From: Deuterostichococcus epilithicus
Lineage: Eukaryota; Chlorophyta; Trebouxiophyceae; Prasiolales; Stichococcaceae
NCBI GenBank assembly: GCA_033439295.1
Contig: JAVTLE010000013.1
Span: 1,860,001-1,924,000, forward strand
Length of the DNA stretch: 64,000 nt
Direction of reading: 5' to 3'
Shown: positions 1 to 17,000 of the stretch, one piece after another
How the letters are laid out: every line of letters begins with the position of its first letter
Numbering within the stretch: the stretch's first letter is position 1
The notes under the pieces: model-generated
What the model was told of the DNA's origin: nothing
What the model saw: only the letters and a program-made list of their open reading frames with translations
Databases searched by the model: none
Position numbers and translations under genes: made by a program

Positions 1-448
1 CGGTGCCGACTAAGCGGTGCCGGCCGTCGCGTCGCAACGCGTTGTACCGGCGGTGAGCGCGCACCTTCTCAGCCAGAGCCTCGCCGCTGTGCATCGGTTT
101 CTAAGTAGATTCGCGAATTTCAAGCAACGTCAGCTCTCGGCATTGCCAACGACAGCGCAACCCACTCTGCGTCCGCTTTTGACACTAACACAGTAGTGCA
201 AGCAGCCGCAGCAGTGTTGCCGCTAGGACACGAAGTTTGAAGATACTCCGCGGCCACGTGCCCGGTGATCTGCCTCGCTCTGCCTGGCCATCAGTCTCAG
301 CAGGTGTGCGGCAACAGGCTGCGCCGCCGGCGCTCAGCTCAGCCAACTGTCATGCAGCAGCCACCTGATGCTTGAACGTGCCAGAACGTCGCATGCTTGC
401 ATCAGACGCTGACTCTGAACTGTCTGAAAGTGTATCAACTCGCGCAGG
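1..448. other. 5' edge, no gene seen
   Basis: This is non-coding sequence ahead of the first gene. No convincing exon, RNA gene or repeat was seen. It probably holds the promoter and 5' UTR of the PA14 protein gene that starts at 449. Confidence 0.5.
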
Positions 449-2361
449 ATGTCAGCGCGCTGTGTGACGCGGCCGCGCCGCCGATCGGAGGCGACGGCGG
501 CGTTGTGTGCGGCGCTGGTAGCCTTCGCGATCCTGGCAATCCAGCCGCAGCTCTCAGCAGCCCAGCCGGCGTGTGCAGTGACTGGCCTCTATTTGAACGT
601 CAGGCATTATGCGACGGACCTCAACGAGGTGAGGCACCCTCGATTTTCAATGCGGGCTGACGGCCACCTCTGCCGTCAGCTGTGCTCGCCTGACTAACCG
701 TGTTATTAGAATGTGCCAAAGCCCTTTCCTTGGAATGGCAGCTTCCGGACTGGACCACGGATGCCGGCTTCGACGTCGCTGACAACACGCTGACGGCGGC
801 GAGCCCCAGTGTGCCGGTCTCACCAGAGTTTAGCTATGGCCTCGAAGGCACCACGTACACGTCCAACGTCGCAATGCTCTTCACAGTGCGCTGCTGACTT
901 AACTTGTGACTCTGTCATCACAGCACCAAGCTGCTTTGTCCTGGAATGTCCTGTCGACACCATTGCCTGTCCTAACCTTCACCGCAACTCATGCTCACGC
1001 CATGCAGCCTATGCAATGCATTTCTGCGGTGGGTCCCCTCACCCTGCCGCCTCGGTTTCGTGTTGCACAGGGGTACATCTTCGTGAACGGGCCAACGACG
1101 CGGTACTTCCAGCTGCAATCAACAGATGGCTCCCGCCTGTTCATCAATGGCTTGCGGGTCATCAATCACGACGGCAACCACGATTACACAGCCAGCCGCA
1201 CTGTTGGATTCAGTTTCCCCACCCGCAATCGCTATCAGCTGCGCGTGGATTACTTCAAGGTGCAACCACGTCTGAGAGTCGAGACTAAAGCGGCTTGTGT
1301 GGGATCCTGTGCTGTGGACACATGCTCTCTGACGTTGCCTAATGATGTGCATGCAGGCTGCCTACATACAGGTTTTGCTGTTGATGTTGTGACGGCAACA
1401 CGCTGCAGTGTAAGAGTACAATGAATACGTCTCTTGCAGGGCAACAACGCCACCGCGGGTCTCGGAGGCGGCTTGACGCTCAGCTGGGCCGCGCCTTACC
1501 AGCCGCTCACAGTCATTCCTGCCGAGCAATTTTCGATCAACAGCATCGATGCCTGCGACTCTCCGCCTCCATGTGGGTGACTCTGTAACTTTGCAGCTGT
1601 GTCGAGTGCTGCCACTTATCGAGAGGTGCCAGTGAGGAGTCGAGCAGCACTCACAGCCGCATTCCACTGGCCGCATTTTTGTCTGTCATGATGAGCGGTG
1701 CTGGAACAGCTTTCGAAGTTTTCACGGACGCTGAGCCCCTCCATGATTGACTCCGCGCAGCCCCTCCAGCTTCACCGCCGCCGCCGCCACCTGATGAGGG
1801 CGGCATCATCAATGCGCCGGCCCCGTCGATTCCATCGCCACCGCCGCCATCGCCGCCGCCTCTGCCGCCACCGTCGCCGCCGCCACAACCGCCGCCGCCG
1901 CTGCCGCCAGCACAGGAGCTTCCCGGCTCAGGCGGCATTGAAGGGCGACGCATCCCGCCCTTGAGCTCCAGGCCGACTTCAGGTCAGACTCCAGTTCATC
2001 TCTTCGTGTCGCCATCTTGCACGCAGACCTGACACGTGCGTCCAAAACTGCTGCAGGACATGGCCGCAAATGTGTGCCTGCCGGAGCCGTACAATGGCAG
2101 GTTCAAGTAGTCAGACAGAAAGCATGTCATTCTCATCCACGGGGCCCGTTCGTAGATGCAGGCACGCCTACGAAGCAGCCCTCGAGCAGTCAGCCCGACA
2201 AAGCGCCCACAAGAAGCGCTGCCAAGCCGATTCGGCATGAGAAGCCAACGAGAAAGCCATCCAAGAAGCGGCCGACCAAACGAAAGTCAAAACCGACAAA
2301 GAAGCACAAGCCAGCCAAGAAAAAGCCCACGAGACGGCCAACCAAGGCCAAGAAAGGCTAG
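449..2361 (+). CDS. Secreted PA14-domain, proline-rich and lysine-rich cell-wall-type protein
   Basis: Six exons can be read: 449-628, 742-885, 1071-1259, 1440-about 1572, 1761-about 1983, and about 2161-2361 (TAG). Exon 1 starts with Arg-rich residues and then a hydrophobic signal segment (ALCAALVAFAILAI). Exons 1-4 form a PA14-like domain: GLYLNVRHY, then LPDWTTDAGFDV, FSYGLEGTTY, FQLQSTDGSRLFINGLRV, YQLRVDYFK and GLTLSWAAPYQ, in the order typical of PA14 folds. PA14 is a beta-barrel often involved in glycan binding. Exon 5 encodes a Ser-Pro/poly-Pro tract like volvocine and chlorophyte hydroxyproline-rich glycoproteins. The last exon is a basic Lys/Pro/Thr tail with repeated KPT and KK units. 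The likely location is the extracellular matrix or wall. The junctions of exons 1-4 keep frame; those around exons 4-6 are approximate. No catalytic domain is visible, so the role is inferred to be structural or glycan-binding. Confidence 0.72.
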
Positions 2362-2837
2362 GATGGTTGCTGTGCGTGGGCGGCGGCGGGTTCTTTCCCG
2401 ACGCATGGCGCCAGCATCTGTCGGCGGGCGGGCTAGTGATGCTACGAGGGCGACGTTAAGTGGTCCCCAATACCGAACTGATCTACTGAATCGAGGCAGC
2501 AATGAAACGCCAGCGCACGCTCGTGACAACTCATGCGGAAATATCGGCGGAGTGTGGAGGCCTGGAGTCCCACCATTATTAGTTGACCCATGAGCCCTCC
2601 CTCTGTCCAAGGGTGCCTGCACGCAAACGACACTTGCAGGTTTCGCAGCCGCTGCACAGCCGGGCAGCCGGTATTGCTTACGCACACGAAAGGTTCTTCG
2701 AAAACAATCTTCAGTCATTTGGTGGTACCTACGAGCCTTGCATGCCGTTGTAGCAGGCCACGACTGACGGCCCAGTAACCTGTATCTTCGAACAGTCGTC
2801 AAGGCCGTGCTCTGCCCTGCTCTGAACTGCATTCATC
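2362..2837. other. Intergenic, no gene seen
   Basis: Two same-strand genes are separated by about 475 bases. The stretch should hold the 3' UTR of the PA14 protein gene and the promoter of the cohesin gene. No conserved element was recognised. Confidence 0.5.
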
Positions 2838-5800
2838 ATGTTCTACTCCACTGAGCTCCTGGGCAAGAAGAGCGCCCTCGGTCAAGTCTGGTGAGATCTG
2901 CCACGTGCTAGAACTTTGAACTTGACAACTCGTTACCGTTCCCTCATTTGGCCTCCAGCAAGCAGCACCGCAGCTCTGTTGCAGCTGCGATCGGTCACGA
3001 TGCAGAGTATAGCTGCACTGCAAGAGTGTCCCAGCAATATTCATGCTCCAAAAGATGGTCGCCCGCTGCAGCCGCGCATGCCTGCCGCTGATCGAGTCCA
3101 CAAGAGCAACAGTTGCACGCCCCGTCGTGCCGTACGCTTATCATGTCAGACTTGATGGGTGGGCTTCGATGCAAGGACTGTAGTGAGTTTATTCGCATCG
3201 CACGGCACAGGATTGCGGCTCACGGCAAGAAGCTGGTGCGCGGCAAGGTCCTCAACGTTGACATCGTGCGGACATGGTGAGCGGATAATGAATCCGCGGC
3301 ACGGTGACAGCATGCCGCCCTGCGGCCTCACAAGTTGGCCATGGCAGGCTAACGACCGTGCACCTGGCTCCTCTGCCTTTTGCGCGTGGTGACAGGCTGA
3401 CACGATCCAGCCTGCTGCTGAATAACATGTGCCCTGCAGCGAGAAGATCCTGCACCCGGAGGTGCCGCAAGCGTTGCGGCTGCAGGGCATCCTGATGGGC
3501 GGCGTGGTCATCATCTACTCCCGCCAGACGCACTTCCTGCTGGAGGACTGCAAGGGCGTCATGGTGGGACACGATTTGTGGCACATCGATTTCAAGTTGT
3601 CAGACAGCCGGCGCACCCTGTTGGCGGGCGGCCCACCGTGGCATGCGGTCGGCGTTGACTTACTGTTGGCGTCTGGGCATGCCCTCCAGCGTAGAAGTGG
3701 CACTCGCATGGCGAGTGTGGCCATTTCGTGACATGTGTCGCTGCTGCTCATGCATAACTGGCTGCGCACATGTACCCCCTTCAGGGCGCCTTGACGATGC
3801 AGCGGCTGTTGATGGGCACATGCTCTCTTCATTCATGTGATTTTGACTGTCGTTACAACTGGTCTCTGCTGCAGAAAAAGTTGACCAGCACTGCAGCACC
3901 TCATGACGCCGGCACTGGCACCCTTCTGCAGAAGAACAAGGCCAGTGCCAAGTGCGCGAGTCTCCTCGTAGATCTCATGGTGTTGCACTGGTTGGCAGCT
4001 GACGATGTCAGCACCTGCCATTGCCTGGAGGCAGTCTGACTTGCCTGTACCTTGGACAAAAAGGTTGCCAGGCAGCCTCAACAAGGGCCACCAAGATGTT
4101 GCAACATACCGTTGCAGGCTTGAGGGTCTTCTGGCAGCGCACACAGTCGCCCAAGAGCAGACCTGAGGATCTATGCTTGGCAAACTTTTTTGTCGGATCG
4201 CAGGGCGGAGGCGATCACCATGCCAGATGCTGACGCACTCATCGACGCACACTTGGAGGACCTGCCGCTCATCGAGTCCGCCTTTGACGCCGGCGCTTCA
4301 GTGCGCGTCTCGCTTAGGCTTTGTATTGCACACCTTGACGAGTCACTGCTGTCTTCACAGGACGCAACACTCCTCTACAGGACGTCCTGGACACCTCTGC
4401 CATGCACTGCCAATCAGCGGTGCAGACTGCGGCACAGGAGGTCCTGAGTGCGGAGGTCTGGCAGTCAGACCGACCAGTGCCTCCGCCTTGCAACGCACCA
4501 ATGCTCGCCTCAAACCCAGCTGCTTCAGGGGCTTCGAAAACGAGTTATTGACCAATATGGACACCGTGAATGTGTATTCCGCAGCTGGGCTCGGACCTCT
4601 TCATGGTGCGCGGCATGCGGGACGAGGGCGGCGAGGAGTCGGGAGGAGGCCTGGAGGCGCTGCTGACCGATGGCCGGGCGCCTTCCCGCTTCCAGCTGCC
4701 GCCCGATCCCATGCCCATAGACCTGTGCGCCCGTCATGACCGCGCACCGCATGTTCTTCCTGTCATCTGGAGCCGAGGCGCAGATACGGCCACCAGGCCA
4801 GGCGAATCATTCACCCGCTGATACAGTGCCTGAGGCAGGGCCACTCGCTGCGGTTGATAGGGCAGTGTAAGCAACGGCTCTCAGGCGGATGATCGTCGCG
4901 CTGCAGGGCGGAGGGGCAGCAATGCTGCTCCTTGCTTGACATGGCCGACGCCACCACAGCCCCCTTCTCATAGTGCTCTTCAAGACGCCTTTCCTTGCCA
5001 CTTGGCGTAGGGGCGCTGCGGACATGTTCGAGCAGCCGGAGACCTTCGAGCAGCACGAGGCCTTCGAGCAGGGCTACGATGGGGGCGACATGCCGCCGAT
5101 GCCCGACGCGGACGAGGTGCCGCCGGCGCCGCACGCCACTGACGCCGCAGACGCTGCGCCGTCGCCGCCTGGCGTGGATCTTGGCGTCGAGCCCAGCAGC
5201 CCTGGGGCGCTGCAGCCAACCTCAGGTGTACATGTCGTCTTTCCATTCCATCCTGAAGGTCTTGCTGCATGTGTCACACATCTCATGGACAGCTTGCAGC
5301 GGATCTGACATTGACGCTGCGCTGTCGCCACTGTGGTGTGGATCTCTGCGATGCTGCAACCGACATGGTGGTGTGATGACGCTGCAGGTCAGGAGGGGAA
5401 GCCTGGGACGCCCCAACTGGATCTGCTGGCGGCGATGGCCCAGGAAAAGATTATGCCCGGCACCCCGGTGGTGTGCCACACTCTCTGTTGAGGCGGGCCA
5501 GTCTTTGACCAGGCACATTTATCCTGTGAACTTGTAGCGTCCTTCAGGAAGCGTGCGCAAGGACCTGCGGTGGTCGCTTGGTGCTGGACCGCCACTTGGA
5601 ACCTGCACCTGTGGATCTGTTTGGGCTACCGCACCTCAAAGTAGTCCGAGCTGCCCAACAAGCAGACGAGACACCACATCTGGTCGATGCGCCAGCCTGC
5701 CGATGGTGCCCTCCTTTAAGTCTTGGAAGATCCGTCGTGCAGCAAGAGGACAAGGCGGAGGCGCGGCAGGCGAAGCGGCGGGCCAACGCGGAGCGCAAGC

Positions 5801-8800
5801 GCCGCGCCAACCTGGTGTTCGACAAGACCGACGCGATGCAGGTCCCTGGAAAGGTGTGCCCCCAAGCCCCGCTGCAAGCTCGGCCGAGCCGCTCACGTCT
5901 GTGGCACCTCGCGAACGGGCGACGCCGGCATCCGGTTGTCGTACGCCACTGCCTTCCCCTCCTGATGCGTTTCTGCGACATGGTCCACACACTGTCCATG
6001 CTCCATAGCAGCACCAGGGCACCTTGCAGCAGCACTAGCTTCACACGGAGATTGCCCAGAAACTGGCCCGCAGTACTGCACGCATTCTTATATGTGTATT
6101 TTGTAACACCAGTACTGTCCAGTATACTGGCGAGGTTCATAAAGTGCTGGGCTGCTCAGTATCGGGGTGGCAACCTCCAGGATAACTGCGCAGCAGTTTT
6201 TTCATACTGGGTCGAGGGGCCGCAAGATACATGCGCCAGAGGGGCTGTCACCCACCATACTTGACTGCTGGAAAAGTACTGCCTTTCTGTCCGCGACACT
6301 GGGCATTACTGGGCGGGGGGTTTCTGATGGCCTGTAGGGCAGCCTGTGTTCCTGCAGAATCAGTCCGAGCAGTCGCCACCTGCATGTTACTTGCATGCTG
6401 CAGGTGTTCAGGGAGTGGACCCTGGAGCGCAACGACCTGCTGACGGTGCGGCCCGCCAAGGCAGCCCGAGCCTGCGCCGCCGCCCGCGGCCGCGCCGCGC
6501 CGCCGTCCCTCGACGGCCCGCCCCTCGGCCTGGCAGGTGTGGACCCTCGCAGGGGCACTAACATGCCGCTGCAGAATGACATGCGGTCGCAGCGACGTTC
6601 ACAATGGGTCCTGCATGCAGCACTGCATGTGCCTATGAGCGGGCGAGGGGGCTCATCTTGCGAGGCTGTGCTGCCAGCAGTGTTTCCTGACAGCGAGGCC
6701 AGGATAATACTGTGGGTTGCCTTCTGCAGGCGTGTGTGCCGCGCCGCTGCTGGAGCTTTTTCGGGCCGCCGCTGCACCGCGTGCCGCCAGCGCCGAAGTG
6801 ATGCCGCCTCCCGGCCCGGCGCTGCCCGCAGGTGTCCCTGCAGAATTCGACGATTGCGCGCTGTGCTAGCTTTCATGCTGCAGTGCACTGTTGATGGGAA
6901 ACCCACACTGGCCACACGAAAGTTGCTGGTCGCATCGCATCAGCACCCGTGCGATGGTCATCGCTGATGCACCGCTTCTTGCACCACCTTGATTATGGCA
7001 CCGCCTGCTTGCCACAGGATTCAGTGCGAGTGCTGTGGCTGCAGATTGCACATCCCGAGTTTGGCCTGGTGCGCGACCCTAATGAGCCACAGCTACAGGT
7101 GCCGAAAGCCCGATGCAGCTGGAGCTGCCCTTTGGCGACTCGCCGCCGCCGCCGCTGCCCAATGGCGGTGCTAGCGGCATGGAGGGCGGAGAGGGCGGCG
7201 CTGCTCCCGACGCTGCCGACATGGAAATCGAAAGGCGAGCTCCTCTGCGATACATCCCTCAACTTTGCGCCATGCCTACACCCGGGTGCACACGGTGGCT
7301 TTGTGCTCCTGCCTGCTATTACGCGTACGGCAAAAGCCATCGATTATGATTGCTCGTGCCGTTACTGGGCCGACTTCCCATGCATTGCTGACGCCCGCAA
7401 CCTGCTACCTACACTTTCGTTACCTTGTGATGTGGGCACCGTCTGTGTCGTTGCGCTGTGTATGCGAAGCCTGATGTCCGCCTGCGTGCGTCCGCTGCAG
7501 GCTGCGTGCGGCGCTCAACTCGCCGACGGACCGCGGGGACCTGCTGCGCACCGGCCTCACGCCCGCCAGCAACGCCACTGGTGAGCCTCGCAACATCTAC
7601 AGCGCAAATCTTCCATGGCGCCCGGGCGCTTGCATTCGGGCTGATGTGCACTGTCAGAACAACCACACATCAGAGCCTCAGCATGCTGAGCACCAAGGCT
7701 CTGCTGATCGCCAACAGCACTTTGCGTAGCAGATTCACCGGAAGGAGTTTTCGCAAAGAGCACAACTTTACCCGATGTGTGTGCGGTGTGCTGTAGGGAC
7801 AGACACGGGGGTGCAAAAGCGCCGCCGCTCCCGCACGACCCAGCCCGAGTCTGTGCCCGCGCTGTCCGACAGGTGGCCTCATCGACGCACCGCGAAATGC
7901 TGTGCTGCGCAGTGGCATTGCACCCCAAAACCTCGGCGACCTCTCGCACATTTGCATACACAGCAATGGCCACCGCATTGCTGAGTCGGTCCCCAGGCCT
8001 GCCGCAGTGTCGCTTGCCACTTGCCTGTGCAGACATCCAGTGCACTGTATGGCTGGCTCGGATGTGTATCGGCACTGCGGCCTGTCCACAGCCCCTTCTC
8101 TTGGCGCGCGGTCGCTGGCGCCAGCGCCTCCCCCCAGGCCGCTGTGGCCCTCAACCCCAAACCCTGGGCCTGCTGTCTGCGCCACAGCCCCCTGCCAGCC
8201 GGGCACTCACGCATGAAGGCGGGCTTCTGTAGCTGTGTGCCCGCTCCACACGCCCAGGTCGACGCCGCTGTCGCGGCACGGCTCTGGGGAGCTGGAGGCC
8301 GATGCTGCGGGGCCGGCGGGCGGTGGCGAGGAGGCGCTGCCCACCGTGCACGAGGACGACTTGCCAGAGCTGCCGGACGCTGAACAGGTGCCACCCCACC
8401 CCTTCTCCCGAGTCTGTTCCCGAGTATGCTCCTGCCTCTTATCTTGCAGAGCGCAACCGTTCAGGCACTGCTCTGCGAGCGGTGCTTCACACGCATCGCC
8501 AGTGTGCGCCTGCACTGTACACTGCTGTCGCCGAATCTGACGGCATACCGTGGGGGCTGTTCCAATGTTCGAGGTATTGCGAGTGGCTGACCACAGTCTC
8601 GTCACTGATCCCCGACAACAGGTGTCCGTGCTGACACTTGGGCACAGGGAGGGGGAAGGGAAGGAGTCGCGAGCTCGGGCATCGCGTGTGTCGCTGAGGG
8701 CACGAGGACTTTAGTGACATCGCCGCCGCCGCATGAGTGACGCACACGTCATGGTCTGCGCCACAGGAGGGCGGCGGGCTGACGCAGTTCCAGCTTTATG

Positions 8801-9513
8801 AGGAGTCGGGGCCCGGCACGCAGCTCACGCCGCACGACCCCATCAACAGCAACACACTCCGGATGCTGCAGTGCGTCACGGCTGTCATGTTTGCCTGCAT
8901 GCCCGCCTGCACAAGGCCGTGCGCCTGCCGCATGGTGTTGCATCATCCCAGGCGGGCAGTGCCTTCCCGACGGGCTTGCTGCTCAGCTGCTGTTGCCTCC
9001 CATAGGGCCCCTGCCACGTGCAGGTGCCCTTTGCACCAGAACTTCCGCAGATTGTAGGCGTCTGCGCTCAGGGGTCTTGACAGATAAGGCCGGGTTCACT
9101 GTGAGCAATGTCGACCTGCTGTGCCGACAGGGTGATGCAGCGGCAGTTTGAGGGCATGGAGGCTGCGGCGGCCGGCTCAGCGCGCATCAGCATCCACCAG
9201 CTCTCCGCCAAGCTGTCGCGACTGGAAGCAGCCCGCCTATTCTACCAAGTCTGCAGTGCGCAACCCTCCGCTTCTTGTTCCTGGCTCGAACCCCTGCTGC
9301 ATGGCGATTCCGCGCACACATAACGCCCGGCGCAGGCAGCCCGCAGAAGCACATGCAGGGTCACACGCGCCACTGCGCAGCTGTCATGGGTGCGAGTGAC
9401 GACAAAGCGACGCGCAATGCTTCGGCGCAGGCGCGACTGCCAGCCGGTACTTGGTTGCATGTCAGGATAAGCCCTTCAGCGACATCATCTTGATGCCCGG
9501 CGCACTGATGTGA
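2838..9513 (+). CDS. Cohesin alpha-kleisin subunit, Rad21/Rec8 family
   Basis: Alpha-kleisins close the SMC1-SMC3 ring to hold sister chromatids together in the nucleus and are cut by separase. The N-terminal Rad21/Rec8 domain reads clearly over exons 2838-2892 (MFYSTELLGKKSALGQV), 3211-3276 (AAHGKKLVRGKVLNVDIV) and 3440-3563 (EKILHPEVPQALRL, then GILMGGVVIIYSRQTHFLL). The phases match, TG|G then TG|C. An exon near 4203 gives AEAITMPDADALIDAHLEDL, the segment that usually follows the N-domain. Acidic and Pro-rich middle exons lie near 4585, 5010-5225, 5400, 5745, 7110 and 8260. The C-terminal winged helix lies near 9130-9250 (ARISIHQLSAKLSRLEAARL). The last exon, 9444-9513, ends DKPFSDIILMPGALM, resembling the C-terminus of animal RAD21. 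Mitotic Rad21 and meiotic Rec8 cannot be separated here. Middle exon boundaries are not solved. Confidence 0.85.
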
Positions 9514-10059
9514 CTGGCGCCTGAGCACACGCTCTGGAGACTTTGGCGATCCGCTGGAGGCCACCGACCTGGGGCATCACGAGTGATGGATGACCATGGA
9601 AATTCGCAGCACAGCTAATGGGCTTGGAATAATGACGCCGCATGGGGAAGTCAGAGGTACCGTAGGCTGCAGTAGGCCTTGGCTTGGCCGCAGACCGCCC
9701 AGCAGCAGAGTAATTGGCAATGCGCTTGCAGCTGGAACAAGCAACGACAGCACGGAATCTGCTGCTAGCGATAGCTGTCTATTCGACGAATCACCGCAGG
9801 ACAGTCGCAGTTGCATACGAACAAGGACCTCTGCTTGATATGGGTGTATGCCTGAGGTTTAGGAGACTGTCATGACCGAATGCTGATATCTGCTCTGACT
9901 TGAATCAGAACTCGCGTCAATGTGCCACAAACACAAGCAGTGCTGGTTCTTCCAATGTTCTTTGGTGGGACAAAAAGAACATGGGGGCATGGCGCCGCCA
10001 AGTCTGGAAGGCAGTGCTGGTGCAGTCAATTGACCGGTGCTTCGAGAGACAGCCTCCAA
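9514..10059. other. Convergent intergenic region, no gene seen
   Basis: This lies between the ends of the cohesin gene (+) and the alcohol dehydrogenase gene (-), so it should hold two 3' UTRs. A short open stretch at 9541-9586 (FGDPLEATDLGHHE) follows the cohesin stop. It could be an alternative last exon but is more likely UTR. Confidence 0.45.
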
Positions 10060-13507
<3,448 letters not shown>

Positions 13508-14086
13508 CAAGACTTCAAGATTTCAGCAACGTTGACATGATTTGCATGTGCAACTACGTAAACTGAAGTCGTAGTGAGCTTTGTCGCGCTTGGAATCTGC
13601 CTCGGCAGCCGTGCCAGACATGAACAGTACCGGCAATGCAGGGTGAGCGACAGGCGATGCAGCTGAAGCTGCCACCCCGATCGTATGTGAAGCACTTCCT
13701 ACTACGCAGTGCATAGCTGTGCACGTCATACCACGCAGATCGCACCTTTCCCGGCGCCATGTCTTACGTTAAGCGATGTCGGTTTCAAATCACTAGAGTT
13801 GCGACAGCGAGCAGATCGCGACAGTGCAGCTCGGTGTATGTACTGTTCCGATCGGCAGTCGGCTGCATGTTTCACCGTTGCACTTCGCCTGCTCCCCTCT
13901 GGCAGCCAAGCTGCAGTCACGCTGCGGGACCCGTTTTCAAAGCTTTTAACCAACGTGTGCCTTCTGGGGATGCATACGACGAATTTGGCGGTCGACACCA
14001 CAGGCAAGAGTGAGCTCATGCGTCACGCACAGTATCACTTGCAAGACGACTTTATGAGCAACCGCTCACCAGGACCTGGTTCTCTG
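13508..14086. other. Divergent intergenic / promoter region
   Basis: This lies between the start of the alcohol dehydrogenase gene (-) and the first firm coding segment of the hevein/glycosyltransferase-like gene (+). The reading frame of the latter stays open far upstream, with in-frame ATGs at 14018 and 14054, so the right part may be coding or 5' UTR. No other feature was recognised. Confidence 0.4.
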
Positions 14087-17000
14087 ATGCGCCGAGGCCG
14101 GGTCGAAATTGCGGATCATGCACCGCGCCCCGGAACTCCGAAAGCTCGCATTCACGCTGGTTGCCGCAAGCCTCGGGCGAGCGAACAACAGGGCTTTCAT
14201 GTCGTCAAGAGTCTCTGGCATGTGGCAGCGGGTTTACTGCTTATCCTGACACTTGAGGGTGCACTCCTCTACCAGCACGGCTTCGGCGCTGCGCCGCAGG
14301 ATGAAGCCTTCCGGCAGATGCAGAACGGTTTCCAGTCGCTCGGTGTCTTGTTGAGAAATTTGAATGTCTCTTTCGTGCCAAACTGGCGGACGACAGACCT
14401 ACGCTGCGGGCCGGGCTTCACAGCACCAGACGGCTCGCCAGCGGCAATCTGCAACCCATTCAGCGACAGCCACTTCTGCTGCAGCCACTGGGGCTGGTGC
14501 GGCGGTGGTGGTCAATATTGCGACCAAGGGGTCGCAGACCCCACCAACTCCACAGACACAGGCAAGCACTCTTTCCAAGTCCGTCCATGACCAGCTTCCC
14601 CGCCATGCAAACCGGCGTGCGCGCCCAGATCATTTGCCTCGTCAAGATATGCGACTCGGCTTTGTTCTGCTGCAGGCGTCACCCGGCTGTTCAAAGCCCC
14701 ATGGCGGGTGCTGACCCGCCGCTCGGACGCCTTCCACGCCCAGCGGGCAGCCGCGGCAGTCGCGGTCGTGCCGTACAGCCAGCTCCGCAGCCCGCTGCGG
14801 CCCGGGGCTGGCCACGCGATGCTGCGGGAGGTGGCCGGCCTCCGCGGGATGCTGCAGCTGGCGGCGCAGCAAATCGGCGGCACGGCCCACATCAGCTCCG
14901 AGGCCCTTGAGCTGCAAGAGGATGTCAGCCGCAGGCGCAAGAGCGACACCCGGCGACGCCACGGTGACGGCCGTGCGGCCGCGGCCAGGGCTGCCGCCCG
15001 CAAGCACGCCGCCGCCGTGGCCGCTTCTGCAAGCCGCCGCCGAGCCTCGCGCAGCCTGCTGCAGACCAGCGGCCAGCGGCACAGCAGGGGACGCAAACAT
15101 GATAGCAGTCGTGGAAACGGCAAGGTGCAGGATCGGCACGCACAGCATGGACAGCGGCGGCAGCAACATGCGCAACACAGCAAAGCCTCGCCTGCGCATG
15201 GCTCTTTCAAGGGCGACGGCGTTCATGGCGGTGTCCGCAACCCAGGCGCACTTTCGGCCTACACGCGCCGCAGAGCATGGCCCGCTGCAGCTGGCGGCCT
15301 CGGACAGCACCATGCCCACGTGAGGTGGCGCACCGGCCAAGCCGCTGGGAAGGTGGTGGGCGCCAGCAAAGGCATCGCAGGCCAAGGCTCACACCAGGCG
15401 GGCCTTCAGGAGCGGCGCAAGGCGCCTGCATGGCGGGGAGTCACCCGTACGCAAGTTCGTGGCAGTGGAATGGACAAGTTTGCTGGCAAGAGAGGCGCTG
15501 CGGCGCGAGGCAATCGGGCAGTGGCAGTGGGCGCGCTGCTGGGCTTCGAAAGCTCTGACTCGTCAGGTGGGCTGCCTGTGCCCGGTCTTGTTCAAAGCAT
15601 AACGTCAGTGGTTCTGCTGGTCGCAGTCTTCATTGTGCATGTGTCCGAGTTAAATATCAAAAGTGTGCTGTGCATCGGCGAACAACCACAACCCACAATA
15701 TCAGATCCGCCTCCGGACATTCTCCGAACACCGATATCGTACAAGAACTGCATACACACACGCGACCTTCGTGCGGAGCAAGGAGCGACCCGGACCTTCA
15801 CTGTCGGGTCTCGGTCACCTGCAGACCCGACATTAATGCGGGAGCACAAGCGGGCGGCGCTGCAGCCGCTGAGGAGCGTCTCCTCCCTGGACGGCCTGAC
15901 GGCCAGCAGGTGGCCATCGCCTGACCGGCGCTGGAACCTGTGCAACCCCCGCCGCTGGATCCACAGTGCGTTTTGCGCTGGACCCGAGTCATTCAGCCCT
16001 GAGCTGCTGACTCTGCTCGATGCACATGCAAATGACGCTCACCTGCACCAGACGAACACATCTTCAACCTCAACCCGTGGGTGTTACTCATTGCAGCAGT
16101 GACTGGAGCTCCTCTGGATTGGAACACATCCGCACCATATTCCTGCAGGCGCTCAGCAGGCAGCACCAGCACGCGCCACGCCCACAAAGCAGACAGAAGC
16201 GGCGGCGGCGGCGGCAGCGGCGGCGGCGGCGGCAGGAGGCGCCCAGATGGCGCAGCACGGCGGGCGGCTGGCGCCACAGCACAGGCTCCTGGTCGTCTAC
16301 CACTACTTCGAGCACCCGGGCATCTGCGAGGCTGACGAGGAGGTCCAGCTGATCCGCAGCAACCTGCTGTTCTTCCTCAGGTGCACCCTCTCTTCTTGCA
16401 CGAGCCCGCTGTGTCACTGTCAGAGTGTGTCAGAGTGTGATATACTTCTCAATTCCTGAGCACTGAGGACGGGACGCACTGCTGCATGTTCCGCAACTCA
16501 GGCCTTGACATGCGCAAGTTTACGCTCAGTGTCAGCCTGTGCAAGCACACATCGCTTCAGGCTCCTTGATGAATATACACTCCTAGACCTCATTGTTGGA
16601 TGTTCTCTCAGGGCGGCGGTGCGGTTGGACGACGGGGGCGATTACATCATCAACATGGGCGGCCGCGTGGCACCAGCCCTTGTCAGCCTGGTGCCTGCAT
16701 ACCCCAACGTGCGCATCCGGCTGGTGGAGCGCGAGACGCAGCACTCAGACACCTGCACCTTCTACCGCACCCTGCTGGAGCAAGGTCCGATGACATCGAA
16801 ACGTCCAGCAGCTGCGCTTGGCTGTCGGCGGTTTCTCAAGCGGAGCGGTGTGCCTCTCGGAATTCTTCATTCGTCAGGTGTGGTATGCCGCTGTCAGACA
16901 TCACTGCCGCATGAGGCCTGGGCCGCTTGCAGCACACCGACCGCCACAAGGCCGACTTCAAAACCGCTCCGCGCAGGCCCGGCCATGTTTGATGCCTACA

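Noticed and set aside
9283-9297. tRNA-like T-arm sequence (GGGTTCGAGCC on the minus strand)
   Set aside because: The flanking bases cannot form the 5-bp T stem and no A box or acceptor stem was found. It lies beside a cohesin exon.
9541-9586. FGDPLEATDLGHHE as C-terminal extension of the cohesin protein
   Set aside because: The preceding exon already ends like other Rad21 proteins with an in-frame stop at 9511-9513. An alternative exon is possible but unsupported.
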